Assembly (NCBI RefSeq): GCF_002102355.1
Contig: NZ_LQPT01000092.1
Span: 46,707 to 110,706 of the forward strand
Direction: 5' to 3'
Source of the DNA: Mycobacterium sherrisii
GTDB taxonomy: Bacteria; Actinomycetota; Actinomycetes; Mycobacteriales; Mycobacteriaceae
Length of the DNA stretch: 64,000 nucleotides
In this document: positions 1 through 8,441 of the stretch, one piece after another
Position numbering within the stretch: the first letter of the stretch is position 1
Layout of the letters: each line of letters opens with the position of its first letter
The notes under the pieces: model-generated
Seen by the model: only the letters and a program-made list of their open reading frames with translations
What the model was told of the DNA's origin: nothing
Databases searched by the model: none
Program-made: the position numbers and the translations under genes

Positions 1-1
1 C

Positions 2-571
2 AGCGATCTCGAGGTCAACGCCAAAGAACTCGACGTCGACGCAATCGTGTGCGACACCACCGACCCGGCCAGCCTGGAGGAAGCGCGTCCGTCGTTCCCG
101 CATCACCTGGACACCATCGTCAACGTGCCGGCCCCGGCCTGGGATGCCGGCGACCCCCGCACGTACTCCATCGCCGACACGGCCCACGCCTGGCGCAACA
201 CCCTCGACTCGACGGTGCTGTCCGCCGTGCTGACGCTGCAGGTTGTCGGCGACCACCTGCGCTCCGGCGGTTCGATCATCAGCGTCGTGCCGGAGAACCC
301 GCCGGCGGCCAGTATCGACGCTGCCATCAAGGCGACGCTGTCGAGTTGGGTTGCCGGGCAGGCCGGCATCTTCGGCACTCGCGGCATCACCGTCAACGCG
401 GTGGCCAGCGGACGCAGCGCGCAACCGGGCTACGACGGCCTGTCGCGCACGCCGCCGGCCGCGGCCGACGAAGTCGCCCGACTGGCGTTGTTCCTCACCA
501 CCGCGGCGGCCCGCCACATCACCGGGCAAACTCTGCACGTGAGCCACGGCGCGCTCGCGCGTTTCGCTTAA
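2..571 (+). CDS. SDR-family protein, C-terminal part (5' end outside window)
   Basis: The reading frame is open from base 2, so the gene begins before the window; 189 codons are visible. The end resembles the C-terminal half of a short-chain dehydrogenase/reductase: a helix ending in AAIKATL where these enzymes carry YxxxK, then GITVNAVASGR (the family's GIRVNxVxPG) and a late ITGQTLHVSHG strand. The residue at the catalytic tyrosine position appears to be Asp (DAAIK), so the usual Tyr/Lys pair is incomplete and activity as a normal SDR is doubtful. By position it matches the SDR gene (Rv1856c, from memory) upstream of ndh in M. tuberculosis. The Rv1855c-type oxidoreductase I recall between that gene and ndh is not present here. 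Confidence 0.75.
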   Translation, partial: SDLEVNAKELDVDAIVCDTTDPASLEEARPSFPHHLDTIVNVPAPAWDAGDPRTYSIADTAHAWRNTLDSTVLSAVLTLQVVGDHLRSGGSIISVVPENPPAASIDAAIKATLSSWVAGQAGIFGTRGITVNAVASGRSAQPGYDGLSRTPPAAADEVARLALFLTTAAARHITGQTLHVSHGALARFA

Positions 572-746
572 TTCCTCGTTCGTCGGGCGGCCAGGCGATC
601 GTTAGCCTCGGGCGGCGTGGGTATACCCCAGAGGTCATCATCGCCGTGTCAGGCGCACCGGGCTGGCTACGCCTCGTGTAACCAAGGTCGCATCCAGCGG
701 CCGGCATGACGCGAATCACGTTGGCGTGACCAGGGTTAATGGCCGA

Positions 747-762
747 TGTGTTTGATTACACA
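747..762. promoter_or_regulatory. CRP-like dyad upstream of ndh
   Basis: The sequence TGTGT-TTGATT-ACACA is a perfect 5-bp dyad with a 6-bp spacer, close to the mycobacterial CRP consensus TGTGA-N6-TCACA. It lies about 95 bp before the ndh start in the 285-bp gap between the SDR gene and ndh, ahead of an AT-rich stretch near 803-814 that could hold the -10 element. The site is seen in the sequence; control of ndh by a CRP-type factor is inference. Confidence 0.35.
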
Positions 763-856
763 GGCTTACTACCTGGGTTTGGCCGCGGCGGGGTGACTAC
801 CGTAATAGCTAACTTTAGCCGCATGACACGAAGCCCCGTCAGGAGCAATTCAAGCA

Positions 857-2245
857 ATGAGCCCTCAGCCAGAAGCCACAGTTGAACCCAAGCGACGGCA
901 CCGCGTCGTGATCATCGGATCGGGGTTTGGCGGACTCAACGCGGCAAAGAAGCTCAAGCACGCCGACGTCGACATCAAGCTGATCGCCCGCACCACGCAT
1001 CACTTGTTCCAGCCGTTGCTCTACCAGGTCGCCACCGGGATCATCTCCGAGGGTGAAATCGCCCCGCCGACCCGCGTCGTGCTGCGCAAACAGCGCAACG
1101 TCCAGGTGCTGCTCGGCAACGTCACCCACATCGATCTGGCCAATCAGCGGGTGCATTCCGAGTTGCTCGGGCATGGCTACGAAACCGATTACGACAGCCT
1201 GATCGTCGCCGCCGGCGCCGGCCAGTCCTACTTCGGGAACGATCACTTCGCCGAGTTCGCGCCCGGCATGAAGTCCATCGACGACGCGCTCGAATTGCGC
1301 GGCCGCATCCTGAGCGCCTTCGAGCAAGCCGAGCGGTCCAGCGATCCCGAGCGCCGCAAGAAGCTGCTGACCTTCACCGTCGTCGGCGCCGGCCCCACCG
1401 GCGTCGAAATGGCCGGGCAGATAGCCGAATTGGCCGAGTACACGCTGAAAGGTGCGTTCCGGCATATCGATTCGACCAAGGCGCGGGTGATCCTGCTGGA
1501 CGCGGCCCCGGCGGTGCTGCCGCCGATGGGAGAAAAGCTCGGTGAGCGCGCCCGGGCCCGGCTGGAGAAGATGGGCGTAGAGATCCAGCTGGGCGCCATG
1601 GTCACCGACGTCGACCGCAACGGGATCACCGTCAAGGATTCCGACGGCACCACCCGCCGCATCGAGTCGGCCTGCAAGGTGTGGTCCGCGGGCGTACAAG
1701 CCAGCCGGCTGGGGCGCGACATCGCCGAGCAGTCGCCGGCCGAGCTGGACCGCGCCGGCCGGGTCAAGGTGCTGCCCGACCTGTCGGTCCCCGGCTACCC
1801 GAACGTCTTCGTCGTCGGTGACATGGCCGCCGTCGAGGGCGTGCCCGGGGTCGCGCAGGGTGCCATCCAGGGGGCGAAGTACGTCGCGAGGACGATCAAG
1901 GCCGAGCTTGCCGGGGCGGACCCGACCCAGCGTGAGCCGTTCCAATACTTCGACAAGGGCTCCATGGCCACCGTGTCTCGGTTCTCTGCGGTCGCCAAGA
2001 TCGGTCCGCTGGAGTTCAGTGGCTTCATCGCCTGGCTGATGTGGCTGGTGCTGCACCTGGTCTATCTGATCGGGTTCAAGACCAAGATCACCACGCTGTT
2101 GTCCTGGACGGTGACATTCTTGAGCACGCGGCGTGGCCAGCTCACCATCACCGACCAGCAAGCATTCGCCCGAACCCGGCTCGAACAGCTGGCCGAACTG
2201 GCCGCCGAGGCCCGCGAGTCCTCGCCGACTCGCGCGGCCAGCTAA
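857..2245 (+). CDS. ndh: Type II NADH dehydrogenase (NDH-2)
   Basis: A 462-residue single-subunit, non-proton-pumping NADH:menaquinone oxidoreductase, peripheral on the inner face of the plasma membrane. The N-terminal dinucleotide fold has GSGFGGLNAAKKL for FAD (about residues 15-27) and a second fold has VVGAGPTGVEMAGQIAEL for NADH (about 175-192). A VVGDMAAVEG motif closes the FAD site, and a hydrophobic helix near residues 390-415 plus a basic tail fit the membrane-anchoring C-terminus of the family. AGGAG at 841-845 supports the ATG at 857. Length and position match M. tuberculosis Rv1854c. It converges with ureD, and the two stop codons share bases. Confidence 0.96.
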   Translation: MSPQPEATVEPKRRHRVVIIGSGFGGLNAAKKLKHADVDIKLIARTTHHLFQPLLYQVATGIISEGEIAPPTRVVLRKQRNVQVLLGNVTHIDLANQRVHSELLGHGYETDYDSLIVAAGAGQSYFGNDHFAEFAPGMKSIDDALELRGRILSAFEQAERSSDPERRKKLLTFTVVGAGPTGVEMAGQIAELAEYTLKGAFRHIDSTKARVILLDAAPAVLPPMGEKLGERARARLEKMGVEIQLGAMVTDVDRNGITVKDSDGTTRRIESACKVWSAGVQASRLGRDIAEQSPAELDRAGRVKVLPDLSVPGYPNVFVVGDMAAVEGVPGVAQGAIQGAKYVARTIKAELAGADPTQREPFQYFDKGSMATVSRFSAVAKIGPLEFSGFIAWLMWLVLHLVYLIGFKTKITTLLSWTVTFLSTRRGQLTITDQQAFARTRLEQLAELAAEARESSPTRAAS

Positions 2246-2883
2246 CCGTTCAGGCGGTCGGCCTGCCAGGTGCTCAACGTTCCGCCCCCCGCCAATGTCA
2301 GCACGGTCGAATCGGCCGGCATGTCCGTGAAAAGCGCTGCAGGGTAGCAGAATTCGCTGATGGTTGCGCGTGGCGCCCCGATGCTGTCGTCGGCCAGCGA
2401 GCCCGCGCCCAACTCCATGCGGTGCCGCAGCAACGGCCGATCGTTGCGGTCTGCCCACAGCGACCCGGACCAAAAGCCGTCGCGCTCGTTGCTTCTGCCG
2501 ACCTGAACGCGCTCGCGGAAGCGAAGCCGACCACCGTCACGCAGGACCACGCCGACCGCGGACAGATGGCGCGCGTCGGCCGCCACGACCGTCGGCTCGA
2601 GGTCGACGTCGAGTGTCCCGCTCACCTCGATGTCCCAGTGCCCGTGCGACGTGGGCGTGTTGGGCCCGGGCAGGGCCAGCGCGCCGGCGGCGCTGCGCAG
2701 CTTGAGCACCGCGCCCGCTTCGACGACGACCGTGATGTTGATGGTGTCACCGCCCAACGGGGTGGCCGCCGCCGACACCAAGTGCACCGTGTCTTCAGCG
2801 GTGCATCGTGCCTGAATACCTCCGCTGCACTCGATGCGCGGCCAGCGCTGCCGCGACGCGACGACGCGCACCTCGGAGTGCAT
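2242..2883 (-). CDS. ureD: Urease accessory protein UreD
   Basis: A 213-residue UreD (UreH) protein that holds the apo-urease and, with UreF and UreG, delivers nickel to the active site. It shows the all-beta UreD pattern of alternating strands (for example DTINITVVVEAGAVLKLRSAAG near residues 45-66) and the FRERVQVGRSNERDGFWSGS segment. It is close in length to the M. tuberculosis protein (about 208). Its ATG overlaps the ureG TGA by one base, so the two are translationally coupled. Its stop overlaps the convergent ndh stop by two bases. In this genome ureG-ureD is separated from ureABCF by about 20 kb. Confidence 0.93.
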   Translation of the reverse strand: MHSEVRVVASRQRWPRIECSGGIQARCTAEDTVHLVSAAATPLGGDTINITVVVEAGAVLKLRSAAGALALPGPNTPTSHGHWDIEVSGTLDVDLEPTVVAADARHLSAVGVVLRDGGRLRFRERVQVGRSNERDGFWSGSLWADRNDRPLLRHRMELGAGSLADDSIGAPRATISEFCYPAALFTDMPADSTVLTLAGGGTLSTWQADRLNG

Positions 2884-3548
2884 CAGTTCGCCAGTTGGGC
2901 GCGAACCCAGGCCACCACCTCGGACGCGGCCGGATCTTTCGTCAATGACTGCAACACCGTCGGCCGCCCAGCGCGCACGGAGTCGGCGTCACGGGCCATC
3001 ACGTCCAGATCCGCCCCGACCAGCGGGGCCAAGTCGGTTTTGTTGACCACCAACAGATCTGAGTAAGTCACCCCCGGGCCGCCCTTGCGTGGCACCTTGT
3101 CGCCCCCGGCCACGTCGATGACGAAAATCTGCACGTCCACCAGGCCCGAGGAAAAGGTCGCCGTCAGGTTGTCCCCGCCGGACTCGACGAGGATGAGGTC
3201 CAGCGGGTCGTGGGCTGCGATCAGATCGTCGATCGCGTCCAGGTTGGCGGTGATGTCGTCGCGGATCGCGGTATGCGGGCAGCCACCGGTCTGCACGGCC
3301 GCGATCCGATCCAGCGGCAGCACGGCGTGTTTGCGCAGGAAGTCGGCGTCCTCGGTGGTGTAGATGTCGTTGGTGAGCACCGCCAGCGACAGTTCGTCGC
3401 GCAGCTGCCGGCACAGCGCGGCCACCAACGCGGTCTTGCCCGAGCCGACCGGGCCGCCGACGCCGATGCGCAGCGCCTCCCCCGGGCGCCGCTGTCGCTT
3501 CGGGCGCTCGATGCTGGGATGGGGGTGGCTGTGTGAATGTGCTGGCAT
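2883..3548 (-). CDS. ureG: Urease accessory GTPase UreG
   Basis: A 221-residue SIMIBI-class GTPase powering nickel insertion into urease. A His-rich N-terminus (HSHSHPHP, residues 4-11) could bind Ni. The P-loop is [13 protein letters not shown] (about residues 29-41), followed by the CPH nickel/zinc motif in [24 protein letters not shown], and the guanine-specificity NKTD. The longer frame upstream is not needed: the ATG at 3548 is where UreG homology begins and has an AGGAAAG-like ribosome site. In other mycobacteria ureG directly follows ureF. Here the accessory island ends just upstream, so ureG-ureD must have its own promoter or read-through from the island side. Confidence 0.96.
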   Translation of the reverse strand: MPAHSHSHPHPSIERPKRQRRPGEALRIGVGGPVGSGKTALVAALCRQLRDELSLAVLTNDIYTTEDADFLRKHAVLPLDRIAAVQTGGCPHTAIRDDITANLDAIDDLIAAHDPLDLILVESGGDNLTATFSSGLVDVQIFVIDVAGGDKVPRKGGPGVTYSDLLVVNKTDLAPLVGADLDVMARDADSVRAGRPTVLQSLTKDPAASEVVAWVRAQLAN

Positions 3549-3868
3549 CTCGTCTTTCCTGCTCGGCGGGTCTGAAGGCAGCGTATCGGAGCGCGTCAGC
3601 AAACCATCGTCGATGCCGCGACGGCCGCGGCCCGCTCGTCGCGCCGGTGCGTGTCGGCAACCTCCGCGATGGCAAGGATGCGTCCCGGCCCGATGGCGGC
3701 CGCGAGGCGAACCGCGTTGTCCCGCCAACACGGGCACCGTCCAGCAAACGGCTCGACGGCACCGGTCCGCCGCACGGGAAGCCAGACCGGCAACCCGCCC
3801 AGGCAACTACATCCTGGCTCGAAGATGCTGTGCCCCAGCGTGTTTGACGCTAAAGGAGTGCGCGACCC
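3549..3868. other. Gene-poor junction between ureG and the island
   Basis: About 320 bp lie between the ureG start and the regulatory element. Open frames exist on both strands, the longest being minus strand 3901-3596 (101 codons), but none has a recognisable domain, a good ribosome site, or likeness to the ureF end expected here. I read it as the left junction of the insertion, perhaps carrying decayed sequence and the promoter that ureG now needs. No insertion-sequence ends, integrase or tRNA are visible. Confidence 0.5.
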
Positions 3869-3950
3869 GAAACAGGCTTGAAACATGGAGCTCATCAGCA
3901 TGATTCAAATCACCCCTAATTTTCTATCAGTCGATAGAAAATTAGGGGTG
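3869..3950 (+). promoter_or_regulatory. Island regulatory element, copy A, with 40-bp palindrome
   Basis: The parts in order are GAAAC at 3869-3873 and again at 3880-3884 (11-bp spacing), the 14-mer CTCATCAGCATGAT at 3891-3904, and a perfect inverted repeat with 18-bp arms (3911-3928 and 3933-3950) around AGTC. TTGAAA at 3878-3883 with ATGATT at 3900-3905 would make a plausible sigma-70 promoter starting transcripts near 3911, inside the palindrome. The right arm ends in AGGGGTG, which also serves as the ribosome site for the ATG at 3956. The palindrome could thus be an operator over the start point, an mRNA hairpin hiding the ribosome site, or both. A second copy with the same spacings lies at 14652-14727. 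Confidence 0.7.
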
Positions 3951-3955
3951 AATGG

Positions 3956-4693
3956 ATGTCTGCATCGGCTCCGACGGTCGAAGATCTGTGTGGGGTCTGG
4001 TCGCGCCGCTCGATCCGGTGGCCTAATGGGCGGTCGGACACCACCACGCGGGTGACCTGGATACAGGGTCGGCAATGGTTCGTCGACCTGCGCCGGCCCG
4101 CCGTGGATCCGGCGGTAAGCCCATCCCCCGGTGGCGAATGCGCGCCGCGGATGGACGCCTTTGCCGGCCGCCTTAGCCAAAATGACTCGGACAGAGCGCA
4201 ATTCATGTGGGACCACACCATCGACTGGTCGCCGGACCCACGCCCCGATGTTGGGCGACTGAGGTGGGAAGGCGACGCTCTGGTCGAGGAGGGCGTTCTC
4301 GAGCCATACCGCGAGGTGTGGATTCGGACCGAACGCCACGAGCCGGAAGACTCGGCGACCGCATTGCTCCACGACGACACCGGACGGGTTGCCCTGCTGC
4401 TGCGGTCGGCCGGCGTCTTCGGATACGCGGTGAGTCGCGGTCCTGACGGGCAAGCCGGCCGAGGTCCCACGGACTGTGAGGTTGCGATCGGGACGATCGA
4501 TGACAAGGGCTGGTGGGTAAGCAGTTCCACCAGAAGCGATGCGGCTGAGTTCCCGATCGTGGTCAACGTGGGCACATCGCAGGCGCAGATGAGCGCGGAC
4601 ACTCCCATGGTCCCCCCCTGCCTTCTGACCGGGCGTTGGCAGATCGGCCAGCTGACCGGCGACCCGGCCCTGCTTCAGACGAGTGAGGTGTAA
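3956..4693 (+). CDS. Uncharacterised protein, possibly lipocalin-like
   Basis: A 245-residue soluble protein with no signal peptide or membrane segment. I do not recognise the family. The N-terminal DLCGVWSRRSIRW carries a G-x-W near residue 13, followed by many short Trp- and Arg-rich strands (TRVTWIQGRQWFVDLRRP, EPYREVWIRTER, GRVALLLRSAG). This pattern recalls lipocalin/calycin-type beta barrels, which bind small hydrophobic or aromatic ligands; that is only a shape argument. It is the first gene of the island's plus-strand operon, starts 5 bp after the AGGGGTG arm of the palindrome, and stops 4 bp before the oxygenase gene. It probably works with that enzyme, perhaps in substrate binding or sensing. 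Confidence 0.7.
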   Translation: MSASAPTVEDLCGVWSRRSIRWPNGRSDTTTRVTWIQGRQWFVDLRRPAVDPAVSPSPGGECAPRMDAFAGRLSQNDSDRAQFMWDHTIDWSPDPRPDVGRLRWEGDALVEEGVLEPYREVWIRTERHEPEDSATALLHDDTGRVALLLRSAGVFGYAVSRGPDGQAGRGPTDCEVAIGTIDDKGWWVSSSTRSDAAEFPIVVNVGTSQAQMSADTPMVPPCLLTGRWQIGQLTGDPALLQTSEV

Positions 4694-4697
4694 CCCG

Positions 4698-5717
4698 ATG
4701 TCAGCTCCAACGTCGTTCGATGCGGTGCCCGAGATCGACATCTCCGGGTTGGCATCCGCGGATCCGTCGGTGAAAGCCGCAGTCGCGCAACAACTCGGCG
4801 AGGCCGCCCACCGGGTGGGATTCATGTACGTCAGCGGCAGCGGCGTACCGGATGAGGTCTTTGACCGCATGCACGGCGCGTCGCAACGTTTCTTCGACCA
4901 CTCCATGGACGCGAAAATGTCGGTCTACATCGGCAACTCGACCAACCACCGCGGCTACGTGCCGCAGGGCGGCGAGGTGTTCGCCGGCGGAACCGCCGAC
5001 AAGAAGGAAGCCTACGATTGCGCGCGTCACCGCCCCGACCGCGCCGGCAGCACCGCCCTGAGCGGCCCCAATCAGTGGCCCGCTCTTCCGGGTTTTGCCG
5101 AGGCCGTCACCGAATACTACGAGGCGGTGTTCGGGGCGGGCCGCGCGATCATGCGCGGGTTTGCGCTGTATTTGTCGGAACCCGAGGACTATTTCGATCG
5201 GTATTTGACCGATCCACCGAGCCAGCTGCGGTTGATCCATTATCCGGTCGACGAGACGGCCACCGACAGCCCGGGTATCGGCGCCCACACCGACTACGAG
5301 TGCATCACCCTGTTGAAGGCGACCCAGCCGGGACTCGAGGTGCTCAACGGCGCCGGGCAGTGGATCGACGTGCCCCCCCGGCCGGGATGTTTCGTGGTCA
5401 ACATCGGCGACATGCTAGAACTCTGGACTAACGGCCTGTTCGTCGCCACCACGCACCGGGTGCGCAAGGTGGTCAGCGAAAGATACTCCTACCCACTGTT
5501 TTTCAACGTCGACTACGACACGCTCGTCGAGCCGATGCCCAAACTCTGCGCCCCCGGCCAGCCGACCCGCGGCCGGCTCAAAGCCGGCGACCACCTGTTC
5601 GCGCAGACCGCGCAGAGTTTCGTCTACCTACGAGACCGCATCGAAGCGGGCGAGCTTGCCCTGCCGGCCGGCTCGCTGGCCTTGTCGTCATTCGGCCATC
5701 CCACTCCACAATCTTGA
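4698..5717 (+). CDS. 2-oxoglutarate/Fe(II) oxygenase, isopenicillin N synthase family
   Basis: A 339-residue non-haem iron oxygenase. The iron triad is visible: H197 and D199 in GAHTDYE, and H253 in ATTHRVRK. R262 and S264 of ERYSYPLFF form the RxS motif that binds 2-oxoglutarate. The N-terminal part has the family's EIDISGL and AHRVGFMYVSGSGVP segments. The start at 4698 is chosen because GAGGTG at 4684-4689 precedes it and the upstream gene stops at 4693. The substrate is unknown. Relatives include ethylene-forming enzyme and the homoarginine 6-hydroxylase class, which release guanidine from guanidino amino acids. That is of interest because a ureohydrolase and urease are encoded nearby, but the link is inference. 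Confidence 0.9.
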   Translation: MSAPTSFDAVPEIDISGLASADPSVKAAVAQQLGEAAHRVGFMYVSGSGVPDEVFDRMHGASQRFFDHSMDAKMSVYIGNSTNHRGYVPQGGEVFAGGTADKKEAYDCARHRPDRAGSTALSGPNQWPALPGFAEAVTEYYEAVFGAGRAIMRGFALYLSEPEDYFDRYLTDPPSQLRLIHYPVDETATDSPGIGAHTDYECITLLKATQPGLEVLNGAGQWIDVPPRPGCFVVNIGDMLELWTNGLFVATTHRVRKVVSERYSYPLFFNVDYDTLVEPMPKLCAPGQPTRGRLKAGDHLFAQTAQSFVYLRDRIEAGELALPAGSLALSSFGHPTPQS

Positions 5718-5739
5718 CGGCCAGTCGTGAAGGGAAAAG

Positions 5740-7299
5740 ATGATGGAACACAACGTCATTGAACAAGAACAAGAGGACGTCAGCGAGAGTCGCGCGCTGG
5801 CCTCCTTCGGCTACCAACAGCAGCTCCACCGGAAGATGGGAAGATTCGCGTCCTTTGCGGCGGGCTTCTCTTTCATCTCTGTGCTGACCGCCGTGTTCCA
5901 GCTGGCCGGGCTGGGCTTCAGTTTCGGCGGGCCCGCCTACGTGTGGACATGGCCGGTGGTGCTCGGCGGACAGCTGCTGGTCGCGCTGTGCTTCGCCGAA
6001 CTCGCGGCCCGATACCCGCTTTCGGGCGCGATCTATCAGTGGGCTAGCCGGCTGGCCAACCCCGTCTTCGGCTGGTTTGCCGGGTGGATCATGATCATCG
6101 GCCAAATCGTCGTCATGACCAGCGCCGCCGTCGCTCTGCAAGTGGTGTTGCCCGAGATCTGGTCCGGCTTCCAGCTGGTGGGCGGCGACCCGTCACCCAC
6201 ATCCAGCTCCGGTGCCCATAACGCAATCCTGTTGGCGGGCATATTGATGACGCTGACCACCATCGTCAACGTCATCGGCATCAAGCTGATGTACATCATC
6301 AACAACTGCGGCGTCGTATCGGAGATAACCGGTGCCGTTGCCATCATCATCCTGCTGCTCGTGCACAGCCGCCGCTCGGGCGAGGTGTTGGCGAGCACCG
6401 GCACCATCGGCCATGCCGGATACTTCGGCGCCTTGCTGTGCGCCTCGTTCACCGCGGCGTACGTGCTGGTGGGCTTCGACAGCGCGAGCGAGATGTCCGA
6501 AGAGACCCATAACGCGCGAAGAATTGCGCCGCGCACCACATTACGCGCGTTGTCGGCGGCCGGCGCCCTGGGCTTCGGAATCATCGTCGTGACCGTGCTG
6601 GCCGCGCCCAGTCTCAGCGACGGTCGGCTCGCCGACGAAGGACCCGCATACGTGGTGGCGACCGTATTGTCCGGAGCGACCGGCAAGATCCTGCTGATCA
6701 TGGTGGCGATTGCGATTTGTGTTGCGACATTGGCGATTCAGACGGCCGGCTCCCGCATGCTGTTCTCGATGGCCCGCGACCGCCGCACCCTGTTTCACGC
6801 CGCGCTGTCCCGCGTACCCCGTCGGACCGGGACCCCCGCGGCCGCGGCCATCGCGATCGGGCTCGGCGCCATCGCGGTGCTGCTGCTCAACCTCGGGCCG
6901 CAAGCGGCCTTCGTGGCAATGGAATCCACGTGCATCATCATCATTTACCTGGCCTACCTCATGGTCACCGGCGCGATGCTGGTCAACCGGCTGCGTGGCG
7001 AGGCCGTGTTCGGTGCCGGCGCCGTCGATGATCACGGGCAACGTGCCTTCAGCATGGGGCGTGCCGGGTTGTGGGTCAACGTCTTGGCGGTGGGATACGG
7101 GGCGGCGATGTTCATCAACCTGATCTGGCCGCGCCAAGCCATCTATGACCCCCAGGGCGGTCACTGGTACCTGCAATATTTCCCGTTGGTGTTCACCGCC
7201 GGCACCCTCGTCGTCGGAGCTGTGCTTTACAGCGCGGTCCACCGCGGGCCGCAGCAGGTGCATGGCACGCAGTGGGCGATGGTCCCCGCCGCCGAGTGA
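5740..7299 (+). CDS. APC-superfamily amino acid/amine permease
   Basis: A 519-residue integral membrane transporter with about 12 hydrophobic helices. The first helices carry FSFISVLTAVFQLAGLGFSFGGP and LCFAELAARYPLSGAIYQW, typical of the amino-acid/choline/GABA permease branch of the APC superfamily. A cytosolic loop has SEMSEETHNARRIAPRTT, the conserved acid-rich E-E-x-x-N motif before the next helix. It lies 22 bp after the oxygenase with AAGGGA before the ATG, so it is probably co-transcribed and may import the oxygenase substrate or a product. Residue-level substrate specificity cannot be read; an amine, polyamine or guanidino amino acid would fit the island. Confidence 0.9.
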   Translation: MMEHNVIEQEQEDVSESRALASFGYQQQLHRKMGRFASFAAGFSFISVLTAVFQLAGLGFSFGGPAYVWTWPVVLGGQLLVALCFAELAARYPLSGAIYQWASRLANPVFGWFAGWIMIIGQIVVMTSAAVALQVVLPEIWSGFQLVGGDPSPTSSSGAHNAILLAGILMTLTTIVNVIGIKLMYIINNCGVVSEITGAVAIIILLLVHSRRSGEVLASTGTIGHAGYFGALLCASFTAAYVLVGFDSASEMSEETHNARRIAPRTTLRALSAAGALGFGIIVVTVLAAPSLSDGRLADEGPAYVVATVLSGATGKILLIMVAIAICVATLAIQTAGSRMLFSMARDRRTLFHAALSRVPRRTGTPAAAAIAIGLGAIAVLLLNLGPQAAFVAMESTCIIIIYLAYLMVTGAMLVNRLRGEAVFGAGAVDDHGQRAFSMGRAGLWVNVLAVGYGAAMFINLIWPRQAIYDPQGGHWYLQYFPLVFTAGTLVVGAVLYSAVHRGPQQVHGTQWAMVPAAE

Positions 7300-7300
7300 C

Positions 7301-7333
7301 CCCGGGCCGCCCTGACGGCTCGGGCGGCCCGGG
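7301..7333 (+). terminator. GC-rich hairpin after permease gene
   Basis: CCCGGGCCGCCC (7301-7312) pairs perfectly with GGGCGGCCCGGG (7322-7333) around a 9-nt loop, starting 2 bp after the permease stop. There is no U tract, as is common for mycobacterial terminators. It probably ends the 3956-7299 operon. Confidence 0.6.
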
Positions 7334-7439
7334 TCGGCGCGGCCCCGACACCCGAAGCCTGGTGTAACCTCACGGCTGAATCGTTTCGGCAGTCCCTCCT
7401 GAGGCGGGGTGTGGTGGGTCTTCTCATCGCGGGCAGTGC

Positions 7440-8441
7440 ATGGCCCGGATAGCCGATCGCAGCAGGGTGACCATCAAGGACGTGGCGCGGGCCGCCAACG
7501 TCTCGGTCACAACGGTTTCCGATGCGCTCTCCGGAAATGGCCGGTTGACGGCCAAGACCCGCAGCCGGGTGCGCGCAGTGGCCGACAAGCTGGGTTACCG
7601 GCCCAGTGCCGCCGCGCGCAGCCTGGTCGGTGCACGCACCGGGCTGCTGGTCTTGTCGGTCGGCGCACCGGCAGCCGAGGCCGCCTCGTTGTGGAGTATC
7701 GACTTCTTCGTCAACCTGATGACCGCCGCGGCCATTCGGTCGTCGACGCACGGGTTTGCGCTGGCGCTGTCACCAGAATCGTTGTCGCCCAACCTTTCTT
7801 ACGATGGCGCGATCATCGTCGATCCCACCGCCGACGACGAGAGTCTGCTGGTGCGGGCGACCCGCGCCGGCGTCCCGGTGGTCACCGTGGGCCGGACGAT
7901 GGCAGACCATCCCTGGGTCGACAACGACTACCCCACCGTCATCCCCGCGGTCCTGGACCACCTTCGCTCGTCCGGAGCGCGCAGACCCGCACTGCTGGCC
8001 GGCGATCCGACAGCATCCTACGTACGTGACGCCGTTGAGCACTACACCCGGTGGTGCCGGGTGCATCGCTGTGCCAGCCGGATCTCCTACGTCGACGGCG
8101 GCAGCACCGAGGAGTCCGGACGTGCTGCGGCGAAGCGGCTGCTGTCGGGTCGCGGCCGATCCGACGCCGTGCTGGCCACGCTGGATCGGCTCGCGCTGGG
8201 CGTCACCGCGGCGGCCGGCGAACTCGGCTTGTCGATACCTGACGACGTTCTGGTGGCCGCGCTGGGCGACAGCACCATGATCCAGCACTTGCCGGTGCCG
8301 ATCACCGCTGTTGACCTGATGCCCGCCGAAATGGGTGCGGTGGCAATAGATTCGCTGGTGGCACGGATCAACGGCGGCGACGTGGCACTGCAAACCATTG
8401 TGCCGGGGCGTGTGCTGCCGCGGGCAAGCTCGCAGCGCTAG
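7440..8441 (+). CDS. LacI-family transcriptional regulator
   Basis: A 333-residue regulator. The N-terminal helix-turn-helix plus hinge helix reads VTIKDVARAANVSVTTVSDALSG (about residues 10-32) and LGYRPSAAARSLVGART, as in LacI/PurR proteins. The rest is a periplasmic-binding-protein-like effector domain (YDGAIIVDPTADDES, ILGG-type turns replaced by LLAGDPT, LPVPITAVDLMPAEMG). It lies 140 bp after the permease, behind the hairpin, and overlaps the 3' end of the convergent nitrilase gene by 4 bp. It probably senses an island substrate and controls one of the neighbouring operons. The dyads at 10810-10825 or in the palindromic element are candidate operators, but which regulator binds which site cannot be told. 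Confidence 0.92.
   Translation: MARIADRSRVTIKDVARAANVSVTTVSDALSGNGRLTAKTRSRVRAVADKLGYRPSAAARSLVGARTGLLVLSVGAPAAEAASLWSIDFFVNLMTAAAIRSSTHGFALALSPESLSPNLSYDGAIIVDPTADDESLLVRATRAGVPVVTVGRTMADHPWVDNDYPTVIPAVLDHLRSSGARRPALLAGDPTASYVRDAVEHYTRWCRVHRCASRISYVDGGSTEESGRAAAKRLLSGRGRSDAVLATLDRLALGVTAAAGELGLSIPDDVLVAALGDSTMIQHLPVPITAVDLMPAEMGAVAIDSLVARINGGDVALQTIVPGRVLPRASSQR

Noticed and set aside
3596-3901. A 101-codon minus-strand frame between ureG and the island
   Set aside because: It has no recognisable domain, no ribosome site and no likeness to UreF. It is kept only as part of the junction description.
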